DNA of 33,143 nucleotides from Rhizopus sp. PT2906 (taxonomy: Eukaryota > Mucoromycota > Mucoromycetes > Mucorales > Rhizopodaceae): contig JAMYHX010000476.1 in assembly GCA_025529335.1 (NCBI GenBank), positions 1 to 33,143 of the forward strand, in the 5' to 3' direction. Under the pieces are notes generated by a model. It was not told the origin of the DNA. It did no database searches and saw only the letters and a program-made list of their open reading frames with translations. Below, one piece after another: positions 1-9,542 of this stretch (within the stretch, counting starts at the first letter, position 1; each line of letters opens with the position of its first letter). The position numbers were made by a program, and so were the translations under genes.

Positions 1-59
1 GATTCTGTATCATCTTCAATTTGGGATAGCCAATCATGATCATTGCTGATATTCAGCAT
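1..59 (-). CDS. 5' end of an unknown minus-strand gene (partial)
   Basis: Reading the minus strand from an ATG at 59-57 gives 19 open codons (MLNISNDHDWLSQIEDDTE) running off the window edge. An in-frame TAG lies six bases upstream of this ATG, and a long purine tract on the plus strand (pyrimidine on the coding strand) follows further upstream, as in front of other genes here. The peptide is hydrophilic and acidic, and I do not recognise it. It is too short for a family call and could be chance. Confidence 0.35.
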   Translation of the reverse strand, partial: MLNISNDHDWLSQIEDDTE

Positions 60-93
60 ATTCTAAACATGAACAGGGGAATTGAAGAGAAGT

Positions 94-129
<36 letters not shown>

Positions 130-131
130 AG
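94..131. repeat. (GAAA)n microsatellite
   Basis: About eight tandem GAAA units. On the minus strand this is a TTTC tract just upstream of the possible gene start at 59, where it may form part of a pyrimidine-rich leader. Confidence 0.9.
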
Positions 132-264
132 AAGAAAAGAGAGTTTTAATTTGAAAATGAACTAAGAAAAAGGGAAACAAAATAGAAAAAAAGAAAAAAG
201 TTCTTAATTCTCTTTGTTTAATTTTTTATATCTCAGCCCCTTTATTTCCAACTGTGTTTGCTAC

Positions 265-316
265 TGTTGTTGTTGTTGTTGTTGTTGTTATTATTATTAT
301 TATTGTTGTTGTTGTT
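265..316. repeat. (TTG)n/(TTA)n compound microsatellite
   Basis: TTG repeats, then TTA repeats, then TTG repeats again. No long open frame crosses the tract, so it is probably not a polyglutamine-type coding repeat. Confidence 0.9.
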
Positions 317-1519
317 AAAGTGTAGAGTGGTTAAGCATAGATAAATAGACAAGATAGATTTCAGGCACAATCATTAAAGTGTATATGTATATAAAGTATA
401 TAAATGTAGAACGAGTTTATTTCCCCGGTTTATGTTTAAAATATACAACATTCATTGTAACCCAATTCTTGGAATTCATCATCACTTAAACAGTAACATG
501 TTGATCATATAATTTTTATCGCACCATTTCTTAAGAATTCTATATCTCAACCTTATATAATCAAACTACTTGTTGATTAATAACAATGTCTTACTTTGTG
601 ATCAGTCGTACATTTTATTTTTTTTGCCACTACTTTTTATACAACGAAAATAAACTCATTTTCTCCTTTTTTGTGAAATTATTCGATCATCTGAACTATT
701 GTTATTATTTTACGTACAACCTTGTTTACATTATATACCTTTATTCATTTATTAAAGGGAAAAGGATGGCTTTTATATAAACATATAATAGGAGAGTCGT
801 GTTGTTATTTATTATTATCCTTTTTTTTTTCTACGTCATTGATCGACTGTAACATTCAGCCTCAAATTGTATGAATATAGCTTATTCATCATACATAAAG
901 AGAAAGAGAGAGAGAGAGAGTCGCATTAAAAAAAAAAAAACAAAATCATTCCTCATCTGTAATGGTCTATTCTTAACTGTTTATCACATAAGCAAGTAAC
1001 AAATGATATATATATACACACACATTTTTTTATTATTATGAGAATATACTAGTCGGGGGGACTCTTTAGGAGTTCTTGTAAGACAAATTGTTTAAAAAAG
1101 CATTAAGGAGACTACTTATTGACGTTGTGAGAAACAATTGTAAAGATGTAGAGCCTATAATCAATATGTCAAATGAGATTTATTAGTGAGAATTGACCTA
1201 TAAATACTTTCAAGGTTACTTTATGCTCCAAGAAAGCAACAAAGGCAAAGAAATTGATCACAAAACACGCCATTATCATGATTAATCCCTTATTCAAGAT
1301 GGTTAATGCACATAATAATACTGTTTGTATATAAAATGTAGATCCTGTGTTATAATGTCCTTCTCTTTCAGTCCATAATACAGTGATTAGACATACATCC
1401 GTATTTCTCTTTATTATTCCAGATACACTAGATTTTAGCACAGAATATCAAGAAACATTGCCCTGATACAACATTATATTATAAATATAAGAAAAGCAAC
1501 CATCAACAATTATAATCAA

Positions 1520-1845
1520 AGCATTTCGAAACGGGGTTGTTGGCAGCTTAGAAGCTCAAGATAAACTTGTGTAACTATCGAAAATATTGCAAGGTTACAT
1601 CATTGGTTCATATGAAAAATACCGATCATTGCATTCAATATGTTTTGGTAAAGTGAAAATAGAAGACGTTCAAGATGCATTGGTAACACTAAACTTTTAA
1701 TTGACTGGTAATATTTTGCACAAAGGTGCAATAGAAGAGTACGATTTAAATGGAATGCTCTGTTTCCTTACTGTTGACATCAGAACCACATTTTACACTA
1801 TGAATTATATTGCTTTTTGTGGGATTACCATCTACAAGGTTTTAA
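1520..1845 (+). pseudogene. Possible decayed coding sequence of unknown family
   Basis: From about 1520 one plus frame reads IKAFRNGVVGSLEAQDKLV, hits one TAA, and continues with a protein-like composition to a stop near 1700. A second open stretch of about 55 codons (containing GAIEEYDLNGMLCFLTVDIR) follows to about 1845. The amino-acid mix is more protein-like than the surrounding AT-rich noise, and the breaks suggest an old relic, perhaps of a repeat element. I recognise no motif, and this may be chance. Confidence 0.2.
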
Positions 1846-2766
1846 CTTAAAACGAGACGGTTATAAAAATCTTAACAAAATAATTGGCAACAACGTCTAC
1901 AGTTTAAGAACAGTCCTTAAAAAAAAAAGAAGCATTCTATTGTTTATAATCGACGTATATGTTAAATTGTCTGCAAAGTTTGTTCAGGTACGCATCTGCT
2001 TAAAGCTGTTTTATTTACACTTTATCCACAAATTATTCGTACACTGATAAAAAAAATGATAACTTCAGACAACAAAAAATGTTGTCTTTTAAATAATAGT
2101 GTTTAATTGTTATTGATCTTGTAATGTGTGCAAATAATTTCTGAAAAGAGGGTGTATCTTATATCTCAAAATGATCTTTGATTGGCCCAAAAGGTATTTT
2201 TAACTTTTCTTAAAAAGCTGTAGATGTATCATTCCCTTTTTTACTTTACATAACAAGGAAACATCAGTGGAGGCGGTCATTTTTTTTTTTCTGTTCTGAT
2301 ATCACCTTTCTTCGGCTACTTGTAAACCGATAAACCGAACGGATCGTCTATCGTTACACAGCCTCGTGCAGCAGTAAACCTGTGATGAGCACAGAAATTT
2401 TCCGCATAAGTTTCTGATTGGCCCTGTTAAATATCCATCCTTACTAAACGTGTACATCTAGACTCTTGTTCAAAAAGTGCATAGTTCATATCTGTATGTC
2501 TGTTGTCCAGTCTTTAATAATATATATATAAAAAGAGAAATATTGTCTTTAGGTCCATTAAAGATAATTAAAGTCAGCCATGATATTTGTTAGTTTAATA
2601 GAAAAGACGAATGCTCTTTTTGGATTCAATAGATTCATAACCAACTTTATGTTCCCAACTTAATTCAGTTCAATATCTAATAGAGGACGTGTTTGTCCTG
2701 CTATCTTGTCTTCTCTCTGTCTGTTAGGAAGTACATACATTTGATTTATAATGACCAGCTATGATG

Positions 2767-2770
<4 letters not shown>

Positions 2771-2799
<29 letters not shown>
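2771..2799. repeat. (TA)n microsatellite
   Basis: About fourteen uninterrupted TA units in the intergenic region upstream of the roadblock gene. Confidence 0.9.
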
Positions 2800-2802
<3 letters not shown>

Positions 2803-2992
2803 AACAAGAAGAAGGGAGGATGGATCTTTCGATAGTCATAAAAGATGACAAACTATTTGATTGCTTATAGACACACATTTCCAATATCCTTTACAAAGCA
2901 GACAAGGTGTACCTTTATTTCTCATATTGGATGTCCGTCTTTTTTCTCCCCTTTTCTTTAATAAATATACCCAACTAATCAACTATTAAACA

Positions 2993-3456
2993 ATGGTAAA
3001 AAAAAAAGCAAGTTAAAAAAAGAGAAAAAAACAACTCATTACAATAGACATTTGATGTAGATGAGACTTTGAAACGCATATCCGGTAAAAAGGGAGTAAA
3101 AGCAGTAGTGATTGTTAATGCTGAGGGAGCTGCCATTCGATCCACTTTGGACCATGAATTGACAAAACAGTATGGACAGCTGATTGCTTCCTTGGTTCAA
3201 CAAGCAAAAACAGCAGTAAAGACACTTGATGATCAAGTAAGTTTTTTTTGTTTATCTAATAAAAAGACAAAGTTGCTAATGTGTCATTAGAATGACTTGA
3301 CATTCTTAAGAGTGAGAACTAAAAAGCATGAAATAATGATTGCACCGGGTATATATAAAGATATTTATTATTATTATTGTTATATTAATAATCCTTGAAG
3401 ATCAAGACTATCTATTGATTGTGGTTCAAAATCCAAGTGAAGTTATTCAGCAATAG
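2993..3456 (+). CDS. Dynein light chain roadblock/LC7 (DYNLRB type)
   Basis: Exons 2993-2995, 3048-3236, 3291-3348 and 3401-3456 join to 102 codons (101 aa), close to the ~96 aa of animal DYNLRB1. The protein begins MTFDVDETLKRISGKKGVKA and has the family core VVIVNAEGAAIRSTLD, then DLTFLRVRTKKHEIMIAP, then DYLLIVVQNPSE. Roadblock proteins form homodimers that bind the dynein intermediate chain and help motor assembly and cargo binding. Introns are 52, 54 and 52 nt with GT-AG ends. The first coding exon is only the ATG; I chose it because the intron acceptor at 3047 puts TFDVDETL in frame where animal homologues read EVEETL. The stop codon lies inside the last exon of the convergent TFIIIA gene. 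Family call very secure; the ATG exon is an inference. Confidence 0.93.
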
Positions 3457-4571
3457 TAGTCGTAGTAGTATTATTAGTCTCAAAAGACTTTACATCCTCA
3501 ACATGAAACTGACTCTCCAAATGTCTTCTTAATAAATACGTGTTTGTGAATTTGTATTGACAATCCTTGAATGGACATTCATATGGGTAATCTTGCTTTT
3601 TATAGTGATTGTGTCCTGTCAGCTGTTCAGCAAGTGAGGGAGATTTTGTTCTTGGAGACTTTGGTTTCTATGATATCATTGGATATGTGTTTACATTTGA
3701 TAAATACACACGCTTATACTACTTACCGGAGTGTGAGACAAGAGATGCTTTTGAAGCATTGATTGGTAAGGAAAGCCTTTGGTACATATATCGCACTTGA
3801 AGCGTACATCTTGTTCATGCACAAGTGCAACATGGATTCTATAGCTTCGTTTCTATTTATGTGTCAATAAGATATTTTTTCACACTTTTACAACTTACAG
3901 ATTGTAAGACAGAACTACACCCAGGCCATTCACATTGAACCGAGCAATCACCTGAATGCTTCTCTCTGATGTGCTGTTTTAGGTTATTTTGCTTGGTATA
4001 CACCTTGTTGCATATCGTACAAACTATAGGGTGGGTTTGCTTAATGTGCTTGCGTAACTCTGACCATTTTTTGAACACAGTTTCACATTGATTACAGTGA
4101 TATAATACAGGATCTGTTCAATGGTTAATATATGCTATTATTATCATCGTTCATACTTACTGATGTGTACTCTTTGTTGATGCTTTTCTAAAGCAGCCAA
4201 AGTGTCAAAAGTACTTCCACATTCACATACATGGGAATTTTTAGTATGGGAAGCTTTATGCCACCTTAATTGAAATCGTTTGGCAAACATTTGTGTACAA
4301 CCTGGGAAATCACACTTTTGAATGAAATTAATATAAATTCTGTGTGTGTAAATTTATTGTACCTTCAACAAGGGAGCTGTATGCGACTTTTCATGACGTT
4401 GAAGATGTTGTTTGGTCATAAAGGCAGCATCACAATTATCAAAGGAACAAACAAAGTCTTTAATGTTGGCATGACTTTTTAAATGAACTTTGAGATGTGA
4501 GGATCTAAAATATGCTTTACTGCAATCAGGGTAATGACAGACAAAAGGTCTCTATGAGATTAGTCAATACA

Positions 4572-4606
<35 letters not shown>

Positions 4607-5153
4607 TTAAGGAGGAGTATTTACCTCTCCTGTATGAGTTCTTTCATGTTCTTTTAGTTTACTAGGCTTCTTATAAACTTTATCACAAAGAGAACACTTG
4701 TAGTCTATTTGCCTCTTTGACTGCATTTGTGTAAGTAAAAAAAAAAAAAAAAAAGAATGAAATCTACGCCTGTGACAGTTAAATATGCATAAATGATTTC
4801 TTTTTTTATTATTATTTCTTTTCATCGTTATAAGACATTGACCTTCTTCTTTCGAATGCACTTTGAATAGATAAAGCAGTTGGCATAAAGAGAGATGGCA
4901 TTGAAGTAGATAGGTTATCTGGTGGGGTTTCTTTAGTAGGAGAAGATAAAAAATTCGTAAAGGATTCAGCAATGGTAGATGTGTTGATAAAAGGGAGTGA
5001 ACTATGTCTTGATTGAGGTTGTTGAGGAGTATTTACAGATTGAAATGATGTATCAGACATACGACGACGATGAAATGGGGCGCATGAGGATGTATGAGTA
5101 GCAAATGTATCTGTCTTTTCAAATGTTCTTCCACATCTGCAGCGAAAAGGCAT
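3443..5153 (-). CDS. Transcription factor IIIA (5S rRNA gene-specific C2H2 protein)
   Basis: Seven exons in transcript order: 5153-4843, 4712-4625, 4551-4363, 4314-4161, 4113-3899, 3852-3727, 3667-3443, giving 436 codons (435 aa). Ten C2H2 fingers run from about residue 110 to the C-terminus. The first contains CSLCDKVYKKPSKLKEHERTH, several have the CxxxxC form typical of TFIIIA (CHYPDC, CSFDNC, CDFPGC, CEWPGC), and finger eight is split by an intron. The last finger (CPFKDC) is set off by a Lys/Pro/Ser-rich spacer of about 30 residues, an arrangement I recall for fission-yeast TFIIIA. TFIIIA binds the internal promoter of 5S rRNA genes and recruits TFIIIC for RNA polymerase III. The first 103 residues are Ser/Thr-rich with a CxC...HxxxC half finger. 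The intron 1 boundaries (4842-4713, GTCAAT donor) are the least certain; the rest hold phase exactly. Confidence 0.92.
4571..4602. repeat. (AAT)n microsatellite inside TFIIIA intron 2
   Basis: About ten AAT units (ATT on the coding strand) lying within the intron between the exons ending at 4625 and starting at 4551. Confidence 0.9.
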
Positions 5154-5255
5154 TTTAGAGATGTATTAAAAAGAAAAAAAAAAAAAAGAGATAGAGCTTA
5201 ATTCTTTATAAAATTACTATAAAAGAATGCATGATCCAATCAAATGATTGTGCAA
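5154..5255 (-). promoter_or_regulatory. Short promoter/leader of TFIIIA
   Basis: Only 102 bp separate the stop of the upstream same-strand BTB gene from the TFIIIA ATG. On the minus strand it reads an AT-rich block with TATAAAG-like sequence (around 5207-5222) and then a long T/C tract ending about 15 bases before the ATG. The promoter role is inferred from position and composition. Confidence 0.4.
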
Positions 5256-6311
5256 CTATAAGAACTGCTTTGCTGCATGGATAGAAGACGTCAGCTGTAA
5301 CTTGACTGGAATCAAATGAATCACTTGGTTGTCAAGTAAAAGATAAAAGATGCCTTTTTGAATAACAAAGTTAGGACAGAGTATATCTTGAAAAATACTG
5401 TCATTCATAATCATGACTGTATCTGTATTTATGCTGATTTGATAATCTATGCTGGCATTAAATAAGCTTCCAATCTCGTTTAGTCTTGAATGTTCATTCA
5501 GCTTGTATTCATTCACTTGTGCTTCATTGATTTGAATAAACAGTTTATATTCTTTGTATCTTATCTCATTTCCCATTGTTGTCAACTCTTTTATCTTTAA
5601 ATCTTTTAATAAAATTAAGACTTCTTGCTCATTCAACTTTTTTATCTGTAATCTCTCTGTAATATGTTTAAACGCGTAGTACTGTGAGTCCTTGATGAGA
5701 TTCTCTCGATGTATGTCATTTTTAATTTCAACTTGATATCCACGTAGCATTTGTATCAAATCCTGAAAGAGATCTGGGTTTTTATCAATATAAATCGTGC
5801 TTACATGTCCCTTCATTGAATACATCAACGGTCCATTAAATAGGTTGGATGACGGTGTCTTTTGAAACAAGCTCCATGGTAATTTGAATATTCTACCTCC
5901 AACATTCACATAGACATACTCTTCCAACATCTTTTTTAATCTCTCTAGTCCATAAAAGTATGCGTCGGTCAATAGGCTTTGATGTTCAATATCATTTGCC
6001 GGTCGAACATAATATCCTCTTAGATGCTTTACAATCAAGTCAAACGTACTTGGGTCTCTGTCCAAATGAATCACTCTTGCGTTTTTCTTTTTATTAAAAT
6101 AATCAACAAAAAAATTGGTTGGCCCATCATTCTTTAATGTCTTCCAACTGAGCTTGTACTCTTTACCTCCAACAATTAAAGTGAATACAGTGTGGATAGG
6201 AAAATCAATGTCTTGTACAGGTGGTATATTAAAATCAAGATTTAGAAAATTAAAGCCATTATTGATGTTCTCCTCTTGTCTTGGCCGTTTATTTATATGG
6301 TCACTTTCCAT
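5256..6311 (-). CDS. Tandem BTB/POZ (T1/KCTD-type) domain protein
   Basis: Single exon, 351 aa, ATG at 6311-6309 and TAG at 5258-5256. Two T1-like BTB domains follow each other. The first, at about residues 40-125, has FTLIVGGKEYKLSWKTL, then IHLDRDPSTFDLIVKHLRGY. The second, at about 132-220, has YVNVGGRIFKLPWSLF, then IYIDKNPDLFQDLIQMLRGY. This matches the potassium-channel-tetramerisation/KCTD fold, whose signature is VGG near the start and the D(R/K)(D/N)P..F motif. The remaining ~130 residues are a Lys/Glu-rich, possibly helical region and a beta-rich tail I do not recognise. In fungi such proteins are soluble; some related yeast proteins are uncharacterised, and others of the wider family act as cullin-3 adaptors. 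The partner and process are unknown. Its 5' end faces the co-chaperone gene at 6477. Confidence 0.8.
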   Translation of the reverse strand: MESDHINKRPRQEENINNGFNFLNLDFNIPPVQDIDFPIHTVFTLIVGGKEYKLSWKTLKNDGPTNFFVDYFNKKKNARVIHLDRDPSTFDLIVKHLRGYYVRPANDIEHQSLLTDAYFYGLERLKKMLEEYVYVNVGGRIFKLPWSLFQKTPSSNLFNGPLMYSMKGHVSTIYIDKNPDLFQDLIQMLRGYQVEIKNDIHRENLIKDSQYYAFKHITERLQIKKLNEQEVLILLKDLKIKELTTMGNEIRYKEYKLFIQINEAQVNEYKLNEHSRLNEIGSLFNASIDYQISINTDTVMIMNDSIFQDILCPNFVIQKGIFYLLLDNQVIHLIPVKLQLTSSIHAAKQFL

Positions 6312-6476
6312 GATATATATATATAAAAAAAAAGGGAATGAAGAACAGATGTTCTGGCAAATTCTATAGAAACTGTTGCCATGGTGACTATCGTTTTTAG
6401 GATAAATTTTTTTATTATCTTTTTTCGAGCTGTTTTCTCTCTTTCTTTCTCTCTTTTACTCTTATTGTACAGCATC
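6312..6476. promoter_or_regulatory. Divergent promoter between the BTB and co-chaperone genes
   Basis: 165 bp serve both genes. The side facing 6477 ends in a strong C/T tract (about 6419-6465), a leader type repeated before other genes in the window. A short TA run (6317-6326) adjoins the BTB start. Confidence 0.4.
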
Positions 6477-8161
6477 ATGTCTTCTATGGATATTGACGTT
6501 CAGCCGTAAAATAAATACAACATCTCTTGCTGCACTTTTTCCTCTTGCTTTGCTCACTAATGATAAACTAGATCTCCAGAAGAAATCAAAAACTTGGCTA
6601 ATGAGCAATATAAACTCGGCCACTATGATGAGGCTATTAAGCTATACAGTCAAGCCATTGGTTAGTCCTCACTTACTATCTATATACTGACGAGGACTAA
6701 ATGACAATATAGATGCTTCTCCAAAAACATCCACCTACTACAATAATCGTGCCGCGGCCTACTTGATGCAAAAAAAATACAAAGAGGCTATCTCGGACTG
6801 TCGCACAGCTACAGATTTGGACCCCACGAATGCCAAGGCCTATTCAAGAGGTGGCAAATGTCACCTCAACATGGGCAATGTAGAAGAGGCGGCTCGTTTG
6901 CTTCAACGTGCCTACGAGTTGGATCCCAAATCGGCTCAGAGAGAATATAATGCCCTGCAGAATGTTCAGATGTATCTTGCTCAAGTAAAGACATTTATGG
7001 AGAACGATCAATATCCACTTGCCCGCAACAGTCTTGATCGTGCCATCAGTTTTATCGATGCAGATCAAGTGCCCGTCAAATGGAGAGTTTTACAGGCTGA
7101 GTGTGCCCTTGGTGAAAAGAATTACTCAGAAGCGAGCCGTATTGTCAAGTAAAGCTCAATCTTTTTTATCTTTTTTTTTCTTTGAGCTAATCATTTTTTA
7201 TTATAGTTCACTTATTCGTTTGGACTCCCAAAACCCAGATGCTTTATACCTACGAGCTCGTGTATTTTACAGTCAAGGTGATAACCAAAAGACAGCCGCT
7301 CACTGTGTCGAGGCGCTCCGATGCGACCCTGACTTTGCCAAGGCTCGCTCACTTCTCAAGATGGCCAAGGCAATTGAAGCACAAAAGGAGGCAGGTAATG
7401 CAGCATTCAAAGCCAACAGACTGTCAGATGCCTATGACGCCTACACGGCTGCCCTTCAGATTGACCCTAACAACGCCCATATGAACGCTCGTCTGTACTC
7501 AAACCGTGCTGCTGTGCTGCAAAAACAGAAAAAGTTTGAGGATGCTCTGCTTGATTGTGATAAAGCCATCGAGTTGGACAACGAATTCTATAAAGCCTAT
7601 AGTCGACGTGCTGCTTGTTACATGGAGACAGAGAAATACGAGGAAGCAGTGAGAGATTATCAGCGATTGGTTCAAACGGATGGATCGAATAGAGAATACC
7701 AGAATTTATTGCGTAAGGCAGAGCTCGAACTAAAGAAATCACAGCGTAAGGACTATTATAAGGTTTTGGGATTGACCAAGACAGCAACAGAAACCGAGAT
7801 CAAGAAAGCCTATCGTAAGCTTGCTTTACAGTATCACCCTGATAAGAACGCAGGCGATGAGAAGGCTGAGGTTCGCTTCAAGGAAATTGGTGAGGCTTAC
7901 GCTATCCTAAGTGATCCTCAAAAGAAGGCTCGATATGATTCCGGCGTCGACCTCGATGGAGCTTCTGGAGGCTTCCCAGGTGGAGGTATGGACGGTGTCG
8001 ACGTCAATGATATCTTTGCTCAGATGTTTGGCGGTGGCGGTGGGTTCCCAGGTGGCGGATTTGGTGGTGGATTTGGTTTCCCTGGTGGCGGGTTCCCTGG
8101 TGATGGTTATCCAGGTGGTAGACGTCAACATCCTGGTGGATTTAGCTTCCATTATGGCTAA
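6477..8161 (+). CDS. TPR and J-domain co-chaperone (DNAJC7/Tpr2 type)
   Basis: Exons 6477-6505, 6572-6660, 6713-7148 and 7207-8161 give 503 codons (502 aa). The N-terminus MSSMDIDVQPSPEEIKNLAN leads into tetratricopeptide repeats (EQYKLGHYDEAIKLYSQAI; NNRAAAYLMQKKYKEAISDC). More TPRs follow from about residue 240 (EAGNAAFKANRLSDAYDAYT), then a J-domain at about 366-435 with the intact HPD at 395-397, and a Gly/Phe-rich tail. DNAJC7-type proteins bind Hsp70 and Hsp90 through the TPRs and stimulate Hsp70 ATPase through HPD, moving clients between the chaperones in the cytosol. The Gly/Phe-rich C-terminal extension is more like a class B J-protein tail. Introns are 66, 52 and 58 nt, and phases agree throughout. 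Confidence 0.95.
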
Positions 8162-8702
8162 TTCCTCCCCCACCTTCTCTGTTCTTTTTTCTCTCTCTTT
8201 TGTTTATCTTTTTGCATACCAAAAAGTATTGTAATTATGTTCCTTATAGATATTGTCTTACTCCTCCTTTCCATCCTCCTTCCGTCCTTATTCTTCATCT
8301 CTTCCCGTTTTTTAATCACTTTCTCTTTTGCTTCGAATAAATTTAAATGATATGCGTATCATTATCTGCATTGAATGCAATCAAAGAAAGTTGAATTAAT
8401 CTTTAGCTCTTTTGTGGAATTTAGGCTAATTCTCCTAGAGTATTCCATCAAGAGAGCTCGTGTATAATGACTGAGCTTTTTAAACAACCAATTGGACACG
8501 CGCCTGAAGATAATAATAATATCGTCATTATTCCAGATGGATGTATCCATTTGACCATTATTCCAATGAAATTGATGGAATTAAGGTCATTTGTGCTAAA
8601 TAAAATTCATGCATTATACTTGATTATATTAATTGATTCATTCTACATAAAAATCATATAAAAAGACTGTGTCTCTTTCTCTTTTCTGTTTACTTATCAA
8701 AA
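8162..8702. other. Intergenic region after the co-chaperone gene
   Basis: T/C-rich 3' flank of the co-chaperone gene (to about 8330), then AT-rich sequence. A plus frame from 8467 (64 codons) has low-complexity composition and no family features. The last ~40 bases are a C/T-rich stretch that looks like the leader of the small reading frame at 8703. Confidence 0.5.
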
Positions 8703-8861
8703 ATGTCTAACAAACAAAGAAATAATCCAATGACAAAGGAAGCTTCTTCCCGCATTTAAGGTAATCAAGCAAAGAATCAACAGGACACGGGTAAAGACTC
8801 CTTTTCTGCCAGAGCTCGATCTGCTGCTGACAGAAACATAAACCAAGGCAAAAATAATTGA
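8703..8861 (+). pseudogene. SMP-type small protein reading frame interrupted by one stop
   Basis: ATG at 8703 opens MSNKQRNNPMTKEASSRI, then TAA at 8757-8759. The same frame continues with GNQAKNQQDTGKDSFSARA and RSAADRN to TGA at 8859-8861. The whole reads as a ~51-residue protein with the PMTKEASSRI(Q) and DSF.ARA.SAADRN signatures I associate with fungal small SMP (seed maturation protein) domain proteins. The TAA sits where the family has Gln, so one CAA-to-TAA change (C to T) would explain it; no frameshift is needed. The frame is otherwise clean and follows a C/T-rich leader, so decay is recent, or the stop is a sequence error, or it is read through. Function of the family in fungi is not established. 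Confidence 0.6.
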
Positions 8862-9116
8862 CTGGTTATTACTTTTGAAAAATGTGTATGTTTTTTTAAA
8901 GTAAAATAAAAGCTTATCTGCTCTCTTAAATACGCTTTTTTTTTTTTACTTTGTTTTCTTAAGAAAATGTCGATGAAAAAGCATTTATAGTAGTCAAATA
9001 ATGTTGTTACCTTTGCAGTAAAGAGTTCATCTCCAAGAAATTTGAGAGATCACTATAAAAAACAAGTATAAAAGAAAAAGAAAAAATGCGTTTAAATGTA
9101 TTTTCGATGGAGTAAT

Positions 9117-9269
9117 ACTATGGGTGGTGCAAAAGGGCACTGCAAAATGCAAAAGATGTAATACTCCCCCAAACTACAGAACAAAGGTTTGTCAAGGCTA
9201 TTTGTGGTTTAATTCAGAAACTATTCAGGGCTGCTATACGAAAGGTTTTGAGGGAGCACGGCGTATGAT
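9117..9269 (+). pseudogene. Short relic resembling the C-terminus of a fungal transposon protein
   Basis: About fifty open codons read YYGWCKRALQNAKDVILPQT and later FVKAICGLIQKLFRAAIRK, ending at TGA. The pattern (aromatic-rich GWCKR start, spaced Leu/Phe, basic end) resembles the tail of transposase-like proteins that I recall as repeated in Mucoromycota genomes. No catalytic motif is present, and no start or upstream exon is visible. Family assignment is weak. Confidence 0.2.
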
Positions 9270-9524
9270 CTGACCTTCCTCTGATACCTGCGTCTACACT
9301 TGTTCAAAATAAAGTTGTTTTTTTTTTTCATGCTTCGAAACGCGTCTATCATTTGCTATTCCCATTTTTTTGGTGGCAATGTTCTTTTAACTATGCATAA
9401 CTTGCCTCATTTCTTTATACAAGATTATTACTTCATTTAACAGCTACTACAGCATAGTATTTATCTAGTCTTTACTAGCAAAAAATCAAAGAAAAAAAGG
9501 GGGGTTGGCAGAGTAATACAAACA

Positions 9525-9542
9525 GTGTGTGTGTGTGTGTGT
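9525..9542. repeat. (GT)n microsatellite
   Basis: Nine GT units in intergenic DNA downstream of the SET gene. Confidence 0.85.

Larger units (their letters stand above)
317..2992. other. AT-rich intergenic region, no convincing gene
   Basis: Open frames here are short, rich in F, Y, I and K, and lack recognisable motifs. It holds an AG-rich stretch near 900-920, many homopolymers and a TA repeat at 2771-2799. Two places look like decayed coding sequence: 1520-1845 (listed separately) and minus strand 2740-2595, where two adjacent frames give hydrophilic peptides joined by a frame change. The last ~60 bases before 2993 are the likely leader of the roadblock gene. Confidence 0.6.

Noticed and set aside
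586..780. 64-codon plus frame
   Set aside because: Composition is almost all F, Y, I and L from AT-rich sequence; no motif, no supporting context.
1169..1441. 90-codon minus frame with hydrophobic stretches
   Set aside because: No family features; hydrophobicity follows base composition, and the plus strand over the same bases is equally open in pieces.
2595..2740. Minus-strand peptide ending SWEHKVGYESIESKKSIRLF
   Set aside because: Looks protein-like but needs a frame change or an intron I could not place, and no upstream exon was found.
5018..5153. CxC...HxxxC exon as a separate small gene
   Set aside because: Phase fits the downstream finger exons, so it was kept as TFIIIA exon 1.
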